A DNA stretch of 64,000 bases from Flavobacterium sp. JAS (GCF_020991455.1 NZ_JAJMOX010000009.1:62001-126000), one strand, 5' to 3'; counted from the stretch's first letter, positions 1 through 8,285 are shown. Numbers and translations are program-made. The notes: generated by a model not told the origin, from the letters alone.

Positions 1-1079
1 TGAATCATTTGTGTGCTGTTTTAAACAAAGCCTGTAAAGCGATTGTTTTGAATTATTTTGAAGACGACAGAATTCGGAACTATTATCAACTGGATAATGA
101 CCTTGAAGCTTTATTGCGAAAAAGTAATAGCCAAATATACAATCAGGGTTTTTATCGCCCTGATTTTTTATATGACAAAAACGATCAGCCCAAAATTTGC
201 GAAATAGGAGCACGATATCCGCTAAACGGCTGGATGATCAGTTACTATTCGCATTTGATGAACAATCAGACCAATACTTCTGAAGGCAGTTTAAATACCA
301 GAGATACGGCTTTAGAAAATCTTGTTAACGATATATACCATCAGTTTGCTCCATATAAAAAAGTAGCACTTATTCATGATGACGAAAAAGGAAGCGATAT
401 TTTCAATCTTCAATGGGAATTAGCAAAACTAAAAATTGAACTAATTTCTGCAAGACCTCAGGATCTAATCGTTTCAGATAATTCAATACAGGTAAACGGA
501 ACACCAGTTTCGCAATTTATACTGGAAATGGATCGCGAAGAACTGAAAAAAATAAGTCCGGATGTGTTGGACAAGTTAATTGAAGAAAACTGTTATTTCA
601 ATGATATTCGAACTTTAATTTTAATCCATGATAAAAGGGTTTTGGCTGTCATGTACGATTCTCAAATCATGCTTGATTACCTGAGTGAAGAGGATTATGG
701 CTTTTTGCAGGATTATCTCATCCCTAGTTTCGTGATAACAGATCCTGCCGGCTGTGATGCCTTTATCAATTCTGAAGAGAATCTGATCTTAAAATTAAAT
801 AGTGGAGGAAGAGGAATCGGGGCCTATGTGAAAAATGATTGCACAACCGAAGACTGGAATACTATTATCAAAGAAAATTGGAATAAATACCTGATTCAGC
901 ATTTTGTAGACCAAAAAGAATTTGACGATGTCCAGAATAATCGTCAGATTTATTTAGTGGGGATGTTGCTTTGTAAACATGACAAAACGTATGGATCCGG
1001 GATATTTCGAGGCTCAGATGAGTCTGTTGTAAATGTACACCAGGGCAGAGCTTTGATTTATCCAATAGTAGCACAATAA
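1..1079 (+). CDS. ATP-grasp-like protein, 5' end cut by window edge
   Basis: The frame is open to the left edge, so the true start lies outside the window and the first visible TTG (position 9) is not taken as the start. About 356 residues are visible. The segment LKLNSGGRGIGAYV near residues 260-273 of the visible part resembles the nucleotide-binding Lys plus glycine-rich loop of ATP-grasp ligases. An upstream segment with CEIGARYPLNGW (about residues 59-70) recalls carboxylate-amine ligase substrate regions. ATP-grasp enzymes join a carboxylate to an amine or thiol through an acylphosphate. The gene lies 5 nt before a glycosyltransferase and in one operon with an adenylate-forming enzyme, which suggests a shared pathway for a small conjugate or surface glycan. 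The substrate cannot be read from the sequence. The family call is moderate. Confidence 0.5.
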   Translation, partial: NHLCAVLNKACKAIVLNYFEDDRIRNYYQLDNDLEALLRKSNSQIYNQGFYRPDFLYDKNDQPKICEIGARYPLNGWMISYYSHLMNNQTNTSEGSLNTRDTALENLVNDIYHQFAPYKKVALIHDDEKGSDIFNLQWELAKLKIELISARPQDLIVSDNSIQVNGTPVSQFILEMDREELKKISPDVLDKLIEENCYFNDIRTLILIHDKRVLAVMYDSQIMLDYLSEEDYGFLQDYLIPSFVITDPAGCDAFINSEENLILKLNSGGRGIGAYVKNDCTTEDWNTIIKENWNKYLIQHFVDQKEFDDVQNNRQIYLVGMLLCKHDKTYGSGIFRGSDESVVNVHQGRALIYPIVAQ

Positions 1080-1084
1080 AAAAT

Positions 1085-1999
1085 ATGAAACATACAGTTG
1101 TTATACCTCTTTATAATAAGGAAGCCTACATCTTTGATACGATTAAGTCCTTGGCTTTTCAGGAAAAAAAAGCGGCACAAATTATCATTGTAGATGATTT
1201 TAGTTCAGATAAGAGTCTGATTAATTTAAAAGATTCCTTGTCCTTTTTTGCTCCACAGTTTTTACAGACAGACATTCAGATCATTGAATTAAAAGAAAAC
1301 AAAGGTCCGGGCAATGCGAGAAACATGGGGTTAGAACTGGCAACTGGAGATGTTATAAGTTTTTTGGATGCAGACGATTGTTACATTTCTTCTTGTTTGA
1401 ACGATGTTAATGCTATTATGGAGCAGGAGAAAATAGACGTTTTGATTCTTGGAATTGTATTGATTCCCTCCAATTATTATTTGCCAAACATCAAATCGTT
1501 TGAAAAAGAATTGATTTCCCTTTCTAATGATCTGTTTTTAATACCAGATCCGTTGCACACCGTTAGTGCTCCGGATTTTATCATGGGGGTCGGCAGTAAT
1601 GTGGTGATTCAAAAAACACACCTGAAAAACATTCGCTATGAGACTGATGTTTCCTTAAATGAAGGAATTGATTTTTGGTACCGTGTTTTAAAAAATGTGC
1701 CACAGCAATCCCGTGTTGGATTATTGAATAAAGCTTCCATCGAAGTAAGAGAGGTTGAAGGCAGTTTGTCCCGCATTAGCTATTCGAATTGGAAAGAATT
1801 AGAGATTCCTGTTTCAATAAAAAGATATTATAAAAGTACAAATCGGTACGATCAGCAATTAATGGGAATGTTGTCGCAGCGATGGCTGTCACACGCAATG
1901 AAGCGATTACCATCGTGGAAGGAAAAGGCTCTGTTTCTTTTCAAGCATCACAGACTCTTAGTTAAAAACAGTTACTATTTAAAAAAACGAAGTAAATAA
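1085..1999 (+). CDS. Glycosyltransferase family 2
   Basis: A 304-residue GT-A fold glycosyltransferase. The N-terminus MKHTVVIPLYNKEAYI is the classic GT2 opening and is followed by IIVDDFSSDKS (nucleotide-binding strand and loop). NKGPGNARNMGLELATGD leads into FLDADD (residues about 93-97), the metal-binding DxD-type motif. There is no signal peptide or obvious membrane segment, so it probably acts at the inner face of the cytoplasmic membrane or in the cytosol, moving a sugar from a nucleotide-sugar donor to an unknown acceptor. It starts 5 nt after the ATP-grasp-like gene and ends 12 nt before the adenylate-forming gene, so the three are very likely co-transcribed. Donor and acceptor are unknown. 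Confidence 0.85.
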   Translation: MKHTVVIPLYNKEAYIFDTIKSLAFQEKKAAQIIIVDDFSSDKSLINLKDSLSFFAPQFLQTDIQIIELKENKGPGNARNMGLELATGDVISFLDADDCYISSCLNDVNAIMEQEKIDVLILGIVLIPSNYYLPNIKSFEKELISLSNDLFLIPDPLHTVSAPDFIMGVGSNVVIQKTHLKNIRYETDVSLNEGIDFWYRVLKNVPQQSRVGLLNKASIEVREVEGSLSRISYSNWKELEIPVSIKRYYKSTNRYDQQLMGMLSQRWLSHAMKRLPSWKEKALFLFKHHRLLVKNSYYLKKRSK

Positions 2000-2011
2000 A
2001 AACGCCCTGTC

Positions 2012-3208
2012 ATGTATCCAGTTTGTATCCCCGCAAAAATAGACCATTCTGAATTTCAAAATTATTTTGAATTAGCAAAACAAAATCCTTTGTACGTCGA
2101 ATTCTATAAAGGAAATGATTTTGCAGCCGGAGCTCCCATGTTAAGCAAAAAAGAATTAATGCCGATTTTAGATACAAAGTTTAAACTTCAGGATGAAAAA
2201 ACGGGTGTGTATTTGGTGCGCTCCGGCGGAAGTACTCAAAAGCCTTTAGTTTTTCCGGTAGACATTCAGGAAAATCATAATCAACGACTAGCACTGGCGG
2301 AAGAACTCACCAGAAACAACTTCTTTACTTCCAAAACAATTGCCCTGAACATTTTTGGTTACTCCGATATGTATCGTACAGCGTCTATTATGGATGATAT
2401 TTTAGAAAAATGTCAGGCCACAACTTTAGCATTAAGTGCGCATGCCAGTTATACCGACATGCAACAAGCAGCCAAACATTTTAAACCGGATTTTATATTT
2501 GGCACTCCTTCAAAATTATTATGTTTTGCGAAGTTCTTAGAAGAGAACAATACCAAAGTAGAAATAGAAAATTTATTTTATGCGGGCGAGTTTTTAAGAC
2601 CTAAAACACAAGAATTTTTACAAAAAACATTCGGTTCTCAAAATGTTTATTCCATGTATGGCTCTGCCGAAACTGGAATCTGGGCCTGGTCAAATTGCAG
2701 TAAAAATCCATCATTGTTTTCCGTGATTAAAGGCATTATAGTCGAAATCATGAATCCGGATGAAAACGGATATGGTACCATTGCAGTTACTAATACTTAT
2801 CGTAAAAGATTTCCGGTTTTTAGATATGCAATAGGTGACTTGGGCCGATGGGTTGATTTTGAAGGAAAATCTTTTCTGGAATTAAAATCCAGAGAGTCGA
2901 AATCTTTTATCGCCTGTGAACTGCACCACGATTTAGATAAGTTTTTTTCTTTAGCAAGTGAAGCTGACGCTTTTCAGATTCAATTGTCGACCAATGAATT
3001 TTTTAAGGATGTAGTTCGATTGTTAATCGTACAAAATGTGGCTGAAGATAAAAGGCAGGAATTCATCAAGGAAAAATGCGCCGAGCTGAAAAGACTATTG
3101 AATGACGCAGAAGACTGTGTAGAAGCCGATGTTTTGCTGGTTACAGCTGCTGAATTGTATATCGATCCCAATACGACTAAGACACCTTTACTGTTAGATT
3201 TGAGATAA
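2012..3208 (+). CDS. PaaK-like adenylate-forming (ANL superfamily) enzyme
   Basis: 398 residues with the motif order of phenylacetate-CoA ligase / CoF-synthetase-like adenylating enzymes: RSGGSTQKPLVF (residues about 70-81, the ATP-phosphate loop, with Gln-Lys in place of the usual Gly-x-Pro), YAGEFLRP (about 190-197), SMYGSAETG (about 214-222, the Tyr-Gly-x-x-Glu adenine/Mg site) and YAIGDLG (about 272-278). It probably activates a carboxylic acid as an acyl-adenylate for transfer to CoA, a carrier or an amine. It is shorter than typical acyl-CoA ligases (about 430-550 residues), and the C-terminal subdomain is atypical. It is the last gene of the operon before a terminator. Together with the ATP-grasp-like and GT2 genes it suggests assembly of an acylated or amidated glycoconjugate; this is inference. 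Confidence 0.65.
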   Translation: MYPVCIPAKIDHSEFQNYFELAKQNPLYVEFYKGNDFAAGAPMLSKKELMPILDTKFKLQDEKTGVYLVRSGGSTQKPLVFPVDIQENHNQRLALAEELTRNNFFTSKTIALNIFGYSDMYRTASIMDDILEKCQATTLALSAHASYTDMQQAAKHFKPDFIFGTPSKLLCFAKFLEENNTKVEIENLFYAGEFLRPKTQEFLQKTFGSQNVYSMYGSAETGIWAWSNCSKNPSLFSVIKGIIVEIMNPDENGYGTIAVTNTYRKRFPVFRYAIGDLGRWVDFEGKSFLELKSRESKSFIACELHHDLDKFFSLASEADAFQIQLSTNEFFKDVVRLLIVQNVAEDKRQEFIKEKCAELKRLLNDAEDCVEADVLLVTAAELYIDPNTTKTPLLLDLR

Positions 3209-3286
3209 TGGTTTTTTAGAAAGCGATATTCTTATTCGGTTCTAAAAAAAAAGTTTTATTTCATTGATTATCCGTTTTATGGGTGA

Positions 3287-3312
3287 AAATGTCAGCCTCG
3301 TGACATTTTTTT
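3287..3312 (+). terminator. Rho-independent terminator after the ATP-grasp/GT2/ANL operon
   Basis: AAATGTCA pairs with TGACATTT around a six-base loop and is followed by a run of T. It lies about 80 nt after the ANL stop codon and separates that operon from the 592-aa gene. A weaker inverted repeat (TTTTTTAGAA...TTCTAAAAAA, about 3214-3249) lies just upstream. Confidence 0.7.
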
Positions 3313-3476
3313 ACCGAAGACCTTATCTGCATTGTAATTTTAATCAGGAAAATAAAAAGAATGGTTACTAAAGGCTATTTCAAACTAAATCAAAAGGACA
3401 AAGTTTTTTTGAATTAATAAGCCAATAAAAAAAGAAACCAGACAATCAAAAAAAGTTAACCCCAAAAACTTAACCC

Positions 3477-5255
3477 ATGAAAGATTTATCTACTTCCCCA
3501 GCGGCATGCGTGGATCCTATATCAGATTCAAGATACCCAGTTTTACAGCCTTTTACAGGTGCCCAGCCCAAACTTCCACAATATTGGAAATGTACCTGTT
3601 TACTTCATCCATTTAGTCCCATTCAAAGTAACAGTACACCCGCAGATAAAGCGAGCCCGTTTTTTGAAATTTGTACCGCAACTGTTTATTATGCAGAAGG
3701 GATTGGATTAAATGCTTTGCTTGTAGGTAGTAGTGGCAAAAAATGGTTCTATAAAGTGACTTCATCGGGAACGACAGTTTCTATAGATGGAGGCAGTTTT
3801 AATCCTATAAATATAGGCTGGAGTATTCCTACAACAAATTGGTTTGGAAATGAAAGCAGTAAAGCAAAATGTGCAGGAACGAGTTATCTAAACTGGATGA
3901 AGGCACAAAAAGTAGACTGGTGGAAAATTCCGGTTGGCAATGCAAGCCCTCCACCTGCTACCTGGATGTGGTTTGACCATAATACTAATTTTCCGGTACG
4001 TCTTATGTTCGGACAAGGCCCTGTTGCTTCTCCTTCTATGGGAGATGTCAATCAACTGGCGCTTTTTCAAATGTTTTCCTTTACCTATTTTCCTTCTTTT
4101 GAGAAACTAACGAGTAATCCTTTAAATTCACCTATGGTAGCTCCGGCTATTGACGGTTTTTCGTTTGGTAATCCTAACAACTATGAATTATTTACATGGA
4201 ATACGAATTTTGGAATGACTGTTTTTATGACCCCGGTCAACGAAGAGTTCAATCCGTTGCCAACAAGGGTTTTATATAATTATAGAGACGATGCACAGTA
4301 TCGGGTTTCTTCGGATAGGAGTCAGAGTACTTTGATGAAATTCACCTACAATCCTGTAAATCCATATACTTCTCAAGAGGCACTTCTTACTGGAACTGCT
4401 CCAAGCGGAATAACACCACCGGCAAACAGTGGTGCCGGTTTTCTAATTGATTATTTAGGCGATAAAATAACAAAAGCCATTGGTTTTGGAAAATTTCAAT
4501 TTCCTCAACAGCGACCAAATTGGGTTCAAACTCCAGCTGTACAAGCTCGTATTCAGGCAACTATTATTGGTAATCCTGTACTTTGTCCAAATGTTAGGGT
4601 TACAGTTGTTGGCGTACTTTTTCCACCTTCATCACCTAATTATCCGGATTCTACTTATTTATGGACTTGGTACAGCCCTTTAAGCGGCGATGGAAGAAAA
4701 AGCCGACCAGTAACATTTATGCAATCGCAATCGGGTGTAGGCGTAGGAACAAGTCTTGCTTTGGCAGATTATTTTGATTACGAAGAATTTGCAACTCCTA
4801 TACCACCTTGCAATTTCGCAGTTCCACCTTGTGATTTTACAGTTGAGGCAAAACCGACTCCAGGTACTGATGAAAATCCTAAGCCTGCTTATCCTTGGCT
4901 TGACACAGGTATCAGAATGAATGCTAACACAGTTGCAACCATTAAATATATAGATGGTTTATGGACCGCGAATCCAAATATCAACAACGGTAAGTTATAC
5001 AATGCTGCCGGAAATCCAACTTTTATTAACGCTAAACCAGGCTATGCTTTGCCTAATGCAAATGAAGGAGCTCTTGTAGGGAGAATTGGGCAGACTGTTT
5101 TCTTAATCGGGCTGGGAGCCACAACTCCTGCAGGACTGGTTGGAAAATTAGAATTGTGCATCAACGATGATCTGAAAGGAATATATGGCGCTGGTTTGAC
5201 AGACAATAAAGGTTCTGTACATGTACATATTAGTGTTGCGAATAAATTTTCATAG
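3477..5255 (+). CDS. Uncharacterised protein with LecA (PA-IL)-like C-terminal domain
   Basis: 592 residues with no signal peptide or membrane segment. I do not recognise residues 1 to about 470, which are rich in Pro, Trp, Phe, Tyr and Asn. They include a short duplication, IPPCNFAVPPCDF, near residues 440-453. From about residue 472 to the end the sequence resembles the Pseudomonas lectin LecA: PWLDTGI, then a Gly-Trp, then GALVGRIG, then INDDLKGIYG and TDNKGSVHVHI. These match LecA GALVMKIG and YNDVPGTYGNNSGSFSVNI, including Asp and Asn at positions that in LecA bind calcium and galactose. LecA also lacks a signal peptide. The gene opens a four-gene same-strand cluster of obscure proteins, 101 nt before the DUF1842-like gene. 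A glycan-binding role is inference. Confidence 0.6.
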   Translation: MKDLSTSPAACVDPISDSRYPVLQPFTGAQPKLPQYWKCTCLLHPFSPIQSNSTPADKASPFFEICTATVYYAEGIGLNALLVGSSGKKWFYKVTSSGTTVSIDGGSFNPINIGWSIPTTNWFGNESSKAKCAGTSYLNWMKAQKVDWWKIPVGNASPPPATWMWFDHNTNFPVRLMFGQGPVASPSMGDVNQLALFQMFSFTYFPSFEKLTSNPLNSPMVAPAIDGFSFGNPNNYELFTWNTNFGMTVFMTPVNEEFNPLPTRVLYNYRDDAQYRVSSDRSQSTLMKFTYNPVNPYTSQEALLTGTAPSGITPPANSGAGFLIDYLGDKITKAIGFGKFQFPQQRPNWVQTPAVQARIQATIIGNPVLCPNVRVTVVGVLFPPSSPNYPDSTYLWTWYSPLSGDGRKSRPVTFMQSQSGVGVGTSLALADYFDYEEFATPIPPCNFAVPPCDFTVEAKPTPGTDENPKPAYPWLDTGIRMNANTVATIKYIDGLWTANPNINNGKLYNAAGNPTFINAKPGYALPNANEGALVGRIGQTVFLIGLGATTPAGLVGKLELCINDDLKGIYGAGLTDNKGSVHVHISVANKFS

Positions 5256-5280
5256 AAACATATAAGTTTAAAAATAAAAA

Positions 5281-5356
5281 GTGGAGCAGAACCCACTTAA
5301 AAAAACGAGGCGGTACCGAAAAGCCTTACGAGTAGGAAAACCTAAATCAAAAAATT
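5281..5356 (+). promoter_or_regulatory. Structured leader before the DUF1842-like gene
   Basis: AAGTGG pairs with CCACTT around an eight-base loop (about 5279-5298). This is followed by a palindromic CGGTACCG flanked by AGGC and GCCT, then GCCTTACGAGTAGGAAAAC up to the start codon. The last part resembles the leader of the 231-aa gene (GCCCATGAGTACGGACAAA, about 7459-7477), so it may be a shared regulatory or translation element. It fits no riboswitch family I know. Confidence 0.3.
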
Positions 5357-5770
5357 ATGTCAGATTTATTATTAGGTGCTTATTTAGCAAAAGGCACAAT
5401 CGGAAATGTTGGAATGCCAGGTGCTCCAATCGCGTCATTCAGTTTAGTAGTTGTACCATCACAATATTCTGTGACAGGTACAGTTATAATCACTCAGGCC
5501 ATAAAAGGTCCTGATAGTCATATTGTTGTTCATGTAAAAGGAAAAATCTATGCAACTGGATTTGGTAAAGTTACACAAGTGGTGAGTCTTCATGGAGAAT
5601 ATGTTCACTCTGTTCCTCCACCGGCAATTGGTTCTTTCTTGGCACAGTTTGATGCTCACTTAGCAATCGATGGTGCATGGAATGGAACTGGAGGTTTCTC
5701 ATATTATAACCATAATATTGAAAATGTACCAGTGGCGTCAGCAAAAATCTTAAAAGAAGAATTAGTTTAG
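5357..5770 (+). CDS. Small DUF1842-like protein
   Basis: 137 residues with no signal peptide or membrane segment. The pattern of an N-terminal GAYLAKGTIGNVGMPGAPIA, alternating hydrophobic strands with VSGT/VTGT and ITQAI (about 38-49), then GKIYATGFGKVTQVVSLHGEY, resembles from memory the DUF1842 family of small, predicted all-beta bacterial proteins of unknown function. A GTG-initiated overlapping frame from 5281 is not credible as a gene. It lies 101 nt after the lectin-like gene and is followed by a strong terminator (5841-5870), so these two genes may form one transcription unit. The function is unknown; a companion or structural role with the lectin-like protein is only suggested by proximity. 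Confidence 0.55.
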   Translation: MSDLLLGAYLAKGTIGNVGMPGAPIASFSLVVVPSQYSVTGTVIITQAIKGPDSHIVVHVKGKIYATGFGKVTQVVSLHGEYVHSVPPPAIGSFLAQFDAHLAIDGAWNGTGGFSYYNHNIENVPVASAKILKEELV

Positions 5771-5840
5771 AAATAAATTTTCCCCAAACAAATTCAACAG
5801 GATAACAAAAACTTCCTGACTCAATTTGAGTTTTGATTTA

Positions 5841-5872
5841 AAAGATCGCCTGGCTTGGGCGGTCTTTTTTGT
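5841..5872 (+). terminator. Strong rho-independent terminator
   Basis: GATCGCC and GGCGGTC form a seven-pair GC-rich stem (one G-U pair) with the loop TGGCTTG, followed by six T. It lies 70 nt after the DUF1842-like stop codon and 45 nt before the next gene, so the CxxCH protein probably has its own promoter or depends on read-through. Confidence 0.85.
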
Positions 5873-5915
5873 TAAGAGAATCCTGTTTCTGAATAATTAC
5901 TAAACCAATGAAAAA

Positions 5916-7403
5916 ATGAAAAGAAAACCCATTATTATAATCGTATTAGCTGTCTTTGTAATAGCGGCTATTTCATTATTTTTTCTGAACAAGGAAAAAA
6001 TAATGAAAAAAGTTGGCAGCTCTTCAGGATATGCCACAACTGCAAAAGCAGCTCAATCATGTGAATGTGAGACAAGCTGGTTTCCGCATGAGCAAACACC
6101 TGCACCGGCAGAAGGTGACGGAAGTCCGTTTGATAGTGAAAGTACAACAAATTGTGATTTTCATCAATGGTCATGGCAAAAGTTTCTGTGGGTTACAAAA
6201 CCGTTAGCAAGCGGGAATCCGTTTTTCTTGGATTCTCTGGATTTAGTTACTCCGCAAATGGAGCCTGTTGTGCCACAGCTGGGTATGAAATTAACACTGA
6301 GCTCTATTAACCAGGCAGGTTTTAGTGCTGTTTTACGTTCTAATCCTAAATATAATAATGCTACAGATACTGTGTATTATTCTATTCATGTTAATGCTCT
6401 GCTAAAAGACAAAGCAGTTACAATGGCTTCTTTAATCAATAGCGGAAAATTACCGGTTTCTAATTTAGAGACATTTCCTGTTGGGGCTTTAGAATTAAAA
6501 GTTTCCTGGATTAATATAGACGCTATTGCCAAAGCGCAACAACAGAATTATTTTACAACTAAGGCGGCTGTTCAAAATAGTAAAGGACAATATGTCGAAA
6601 AAACGGTGGCATTATTAGGTATGCACGTAGTAGGAGTTGTAAAAAATCATCCTGAATTTATCTGGGCAACTTTTGAACATAAGGATATGGCGCCCGTTTA
6701 CGATAAGAAAACCAATTCAGTAACATCCGCAAATGAAATGCTGTTTTATGAAAAAGGGACAACGACTGGTATAAAAGGTATCAAATGGCTTAGAAATGCA
6801 ACTTCGCCAGTTGTCACCAATAAAGCATTTATTCTTTATGAATATGGAGTGCCAAAGAATTTAAACACTGGCGACTTTATGGCAACAAGCCAGGCTGAAC
6901 CTGCTAATTTTAATAATATAGAAGAGATCAATAAATGTGTAGCGTCTAATTTGAAAGATGTTTTTAGAAACTATTTTTACAATGGTTCTGTCTGGTTAAA
7001 TTTTGACGGAGTTTCTTCTGAAGATCAGAAAAAAGCAATTGTAACCAGAGATATTGCAAGTGCACTTCCGGATTCATTAGCAAGAGGTTCTGTTAATTTG
7101 GCAAACATTACTATGGAAACCTACACGCAGACTTTTCAAAATGATATACATGATATTAATAATAGCAATGTAGTTAGTTGCTTTTATTGTCATCAATCTT
7201 CAAATTTTGATAAAAGCAGGCCGGGAAAATCTCCTTTGTTTTTAAGCCATTTATTTGGAGATTATTTATTGTTTACCAAACCAGCCACAGCACTTACTGG
7301 TAAAAATGCAAATGACCTGAATAGTTCACGAGCAAAACGTATTAAAGAAATTGAAGCATTGAAAACGCAACAGCTTATAGATTTTATTAATGCTAAAAAG
7401 TAA
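5916..7403 (+). CDS. Membrane-anchored CxxCH (cytochrome c-like) protein of unknown function
   Basis: 495 residues. The N-terminus MKRKP followed by a hydrophobic stretch (residues about 5-24) is an uncleaved signal anchor or signal peptide, placing the body outside the cytoplasm. One CFYCH motif (Cys422, Cys425, His426) is the classic covalent haem c attachment site, lying in a C-terminal region with SSNFDKSRPGKSPLF. An aromatic motif FHQWSWQKFLWVTKP (about residues 80-95) recalls uncharacterised bacterial proteins that I remember being annotated as cytochrome family. Two near-N-terminal Cys (CECE, about residue 49) could form a disulfide. No second haem motif is visible, so the protein would be a monohaem c-type cytochrome with a large unknown N-terminal domain. 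It sits in the lectin-like/DUF1842 cluster; the redox partner is unknown. Confidence 0.6.
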   Translation: MKRKPIIIIVLAVFVIAAISLFFLNKEKIMKKVGSSSGYATTAKAAQSCECETSWFPHEQTPAPAEGDGSPFDSESTTNCDFHQWSWQKFLWVTKPLASGNPFFLDSLDLVTPQMEPVVPQLGMKLTLSSINQAGFSAVLRSNPKYNNATDTVYYSIHVNALLKDKAVTMASLINSGKLPVSNLETFPVGALELKVSWINIDAIAKAQQQNYFTTKAAVQNSKGQYVEKTVALLGMHVVGVVKNHPEFIWATFEHKDMAPVYDKKTNSVTSANEMLFYEKGTTTGIKGIKWLRNATSPVVTNKAFILYEYGVPKNLNTGDFMATSQAEPANFNNIEEINKCVASNLKDVFRNYFYNGSVWLNFDGVSSEDQKKAIVTRDIASALPDSLARGSVNLANITMETYTQTFQNDIHDINNSNVVSCFYCHQSSNFDKSRPGKSPLFLSHLFGDYLLFTKPATALTGKNANDLNSSRAKRIKEIEALKTQQLIDFINAKK

Positions 7404-7436
7404 AAAAAAAGTAAAACTGTCAGTATTCAGGAAATA

Positions 7437-7496
7437 ATGTTGGGTGTGACCCAAAAAGCCCATGAGTACGGACAAATAATCAAAAAAATATAAATT
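7437..7496 (+). promoter_or_regulatory. Leader of the 231-aa gene, similar to that of the DUF1842-like gene
   Basis: A small hairpin GGGTGTGACCC (about 7441-7451) is followed by AAAAAGCCCATGAGTACGGA and an A-rich tract to the start codon. The core AAAAGCCnnAnGAGTAnGGA is shared with the leader at 5281-5356, which is unexpected for two genes with no visible protein similarity. Either common regulation or a duplicated translation enhancer could explain it. Confidence 0.3.
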
Positions 7497-8192
7497 ATGT
7501 TAAATATAGATGCATTAAATTCGACCACCAATTATACTATTTATTTGAAAAATGAAAGTAGTGATTATAAAAATTTCTGGTGTTTTTTAGAAAAACCTGC
7601 CGGCTTACCAAATAGCGGAGTCTTTGCAAATTCATCTGTTTGCCTAAATGTATTGCCAAATTATGGAGGAATAAATAAGTTCGTTATTCCGACTCAATAT
7701 TCTTTGGGAGCAGGTGCATCAAACCAAGCAGTAGGTTTGGGCGTTCAAATTGATTCGAGTATTATTAGAAACTCTCAATTAAAGCAAACCTGGGAAGCTC
7801 AATATGCTACTATACCTCCTTATCAAGGACCAAATGTCAATCTTGTGCAAGGAGAGAGAAGCCCGGATAATACTATTGGTTTACTATCTAATTCATTTGA
7901 TAGAGTTAGAAATGAAAATGGAAAGTGGTACAGTAACGCGAGTTTTGGTATTCAGACACAAAATGGATTTTTGGGAGTTACGTGGTCCCCATCTCCAAAT
8001 GATCAGAACACAATTACTCCAAAGTTTTCATTTTATATCGCTACTGGTTCTTTTACAAGTTATGAACTTGCTGATCTTGCAACAATTTCCAGAGGCTCTG
8101 CGAAAGTTGAATTAAGCGATTTTAAAAATTTAGAGGTTACTGTTATCTTGACTGCTACAGGAGAATGGTTAGTGCAGTCGGGACGAGTATAG
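7497..8192 (+). CDS. Orphan protein, 231 aa
   Basis: I do not recognise this protein. It has 231 residues, no signal peptide, no membrane segment and two Cys (near residues 29 and 49). The composition (many Ser, Asn, Thr, Gly and aromatic residues, alternating hydrophobics such as YTIYLKNES and LEVTVILTATGEWLVQSG) suggests a beta-rich fold like those of soluble lectins or secreted structural proteins, but no motif decides it. It is the last gene of the four-gene cluster, 93 nt after the CxxCH protein, with a leader resembling that of the DUF1842-like gene and a bidirectional terminator 95 nt downstream. Shared regulation with the DUF1842-like gene is the main clue to its role. Confidence 0.55.
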   Translation: MLNIDALNSTTNYTIYLKNESSDYKNFWCFLEKPAGLPNSGVFANSSVCLNVLPNYGGINKFVIPTQYSLGAGASNQAVGLGVQIDSSIIRNSQLKQTWEAQYATIPPYQGPNVNLVQGERSPDNTIGLLSNSFDRVRNENGKWYSNASFGIQTQNGFLGVTWSPSPNDQNTITPKFSFYIATGSFTSYELADLATISRGSAKVELSDFKNLEVTVILTATGEWLVQSGRV

Positions 8193-8285
8193 AAAAATTT
8201 AGGAAGGCATATATAACGTAGTCCTTTATAAATAAAATCAAAACACACTCATACATTGATTGTTGTTATGATTAAATTCATAAAA

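Noticed and set aside
5281..5356. Known riboswitch (guanidine, fluoride, preQ1 or c-di-GMP class)
   Set aside because: The hairpins do not fit the consensus of any class I can recall.
5281..5514. GTG-initiated 77-codon ORF overlapping the DUF1842-like start
   Set aside because: It is rich in Lys/Arg/Cys/Asn, runs through the structured leader and overlaps the better gene at 5357 in another frame.
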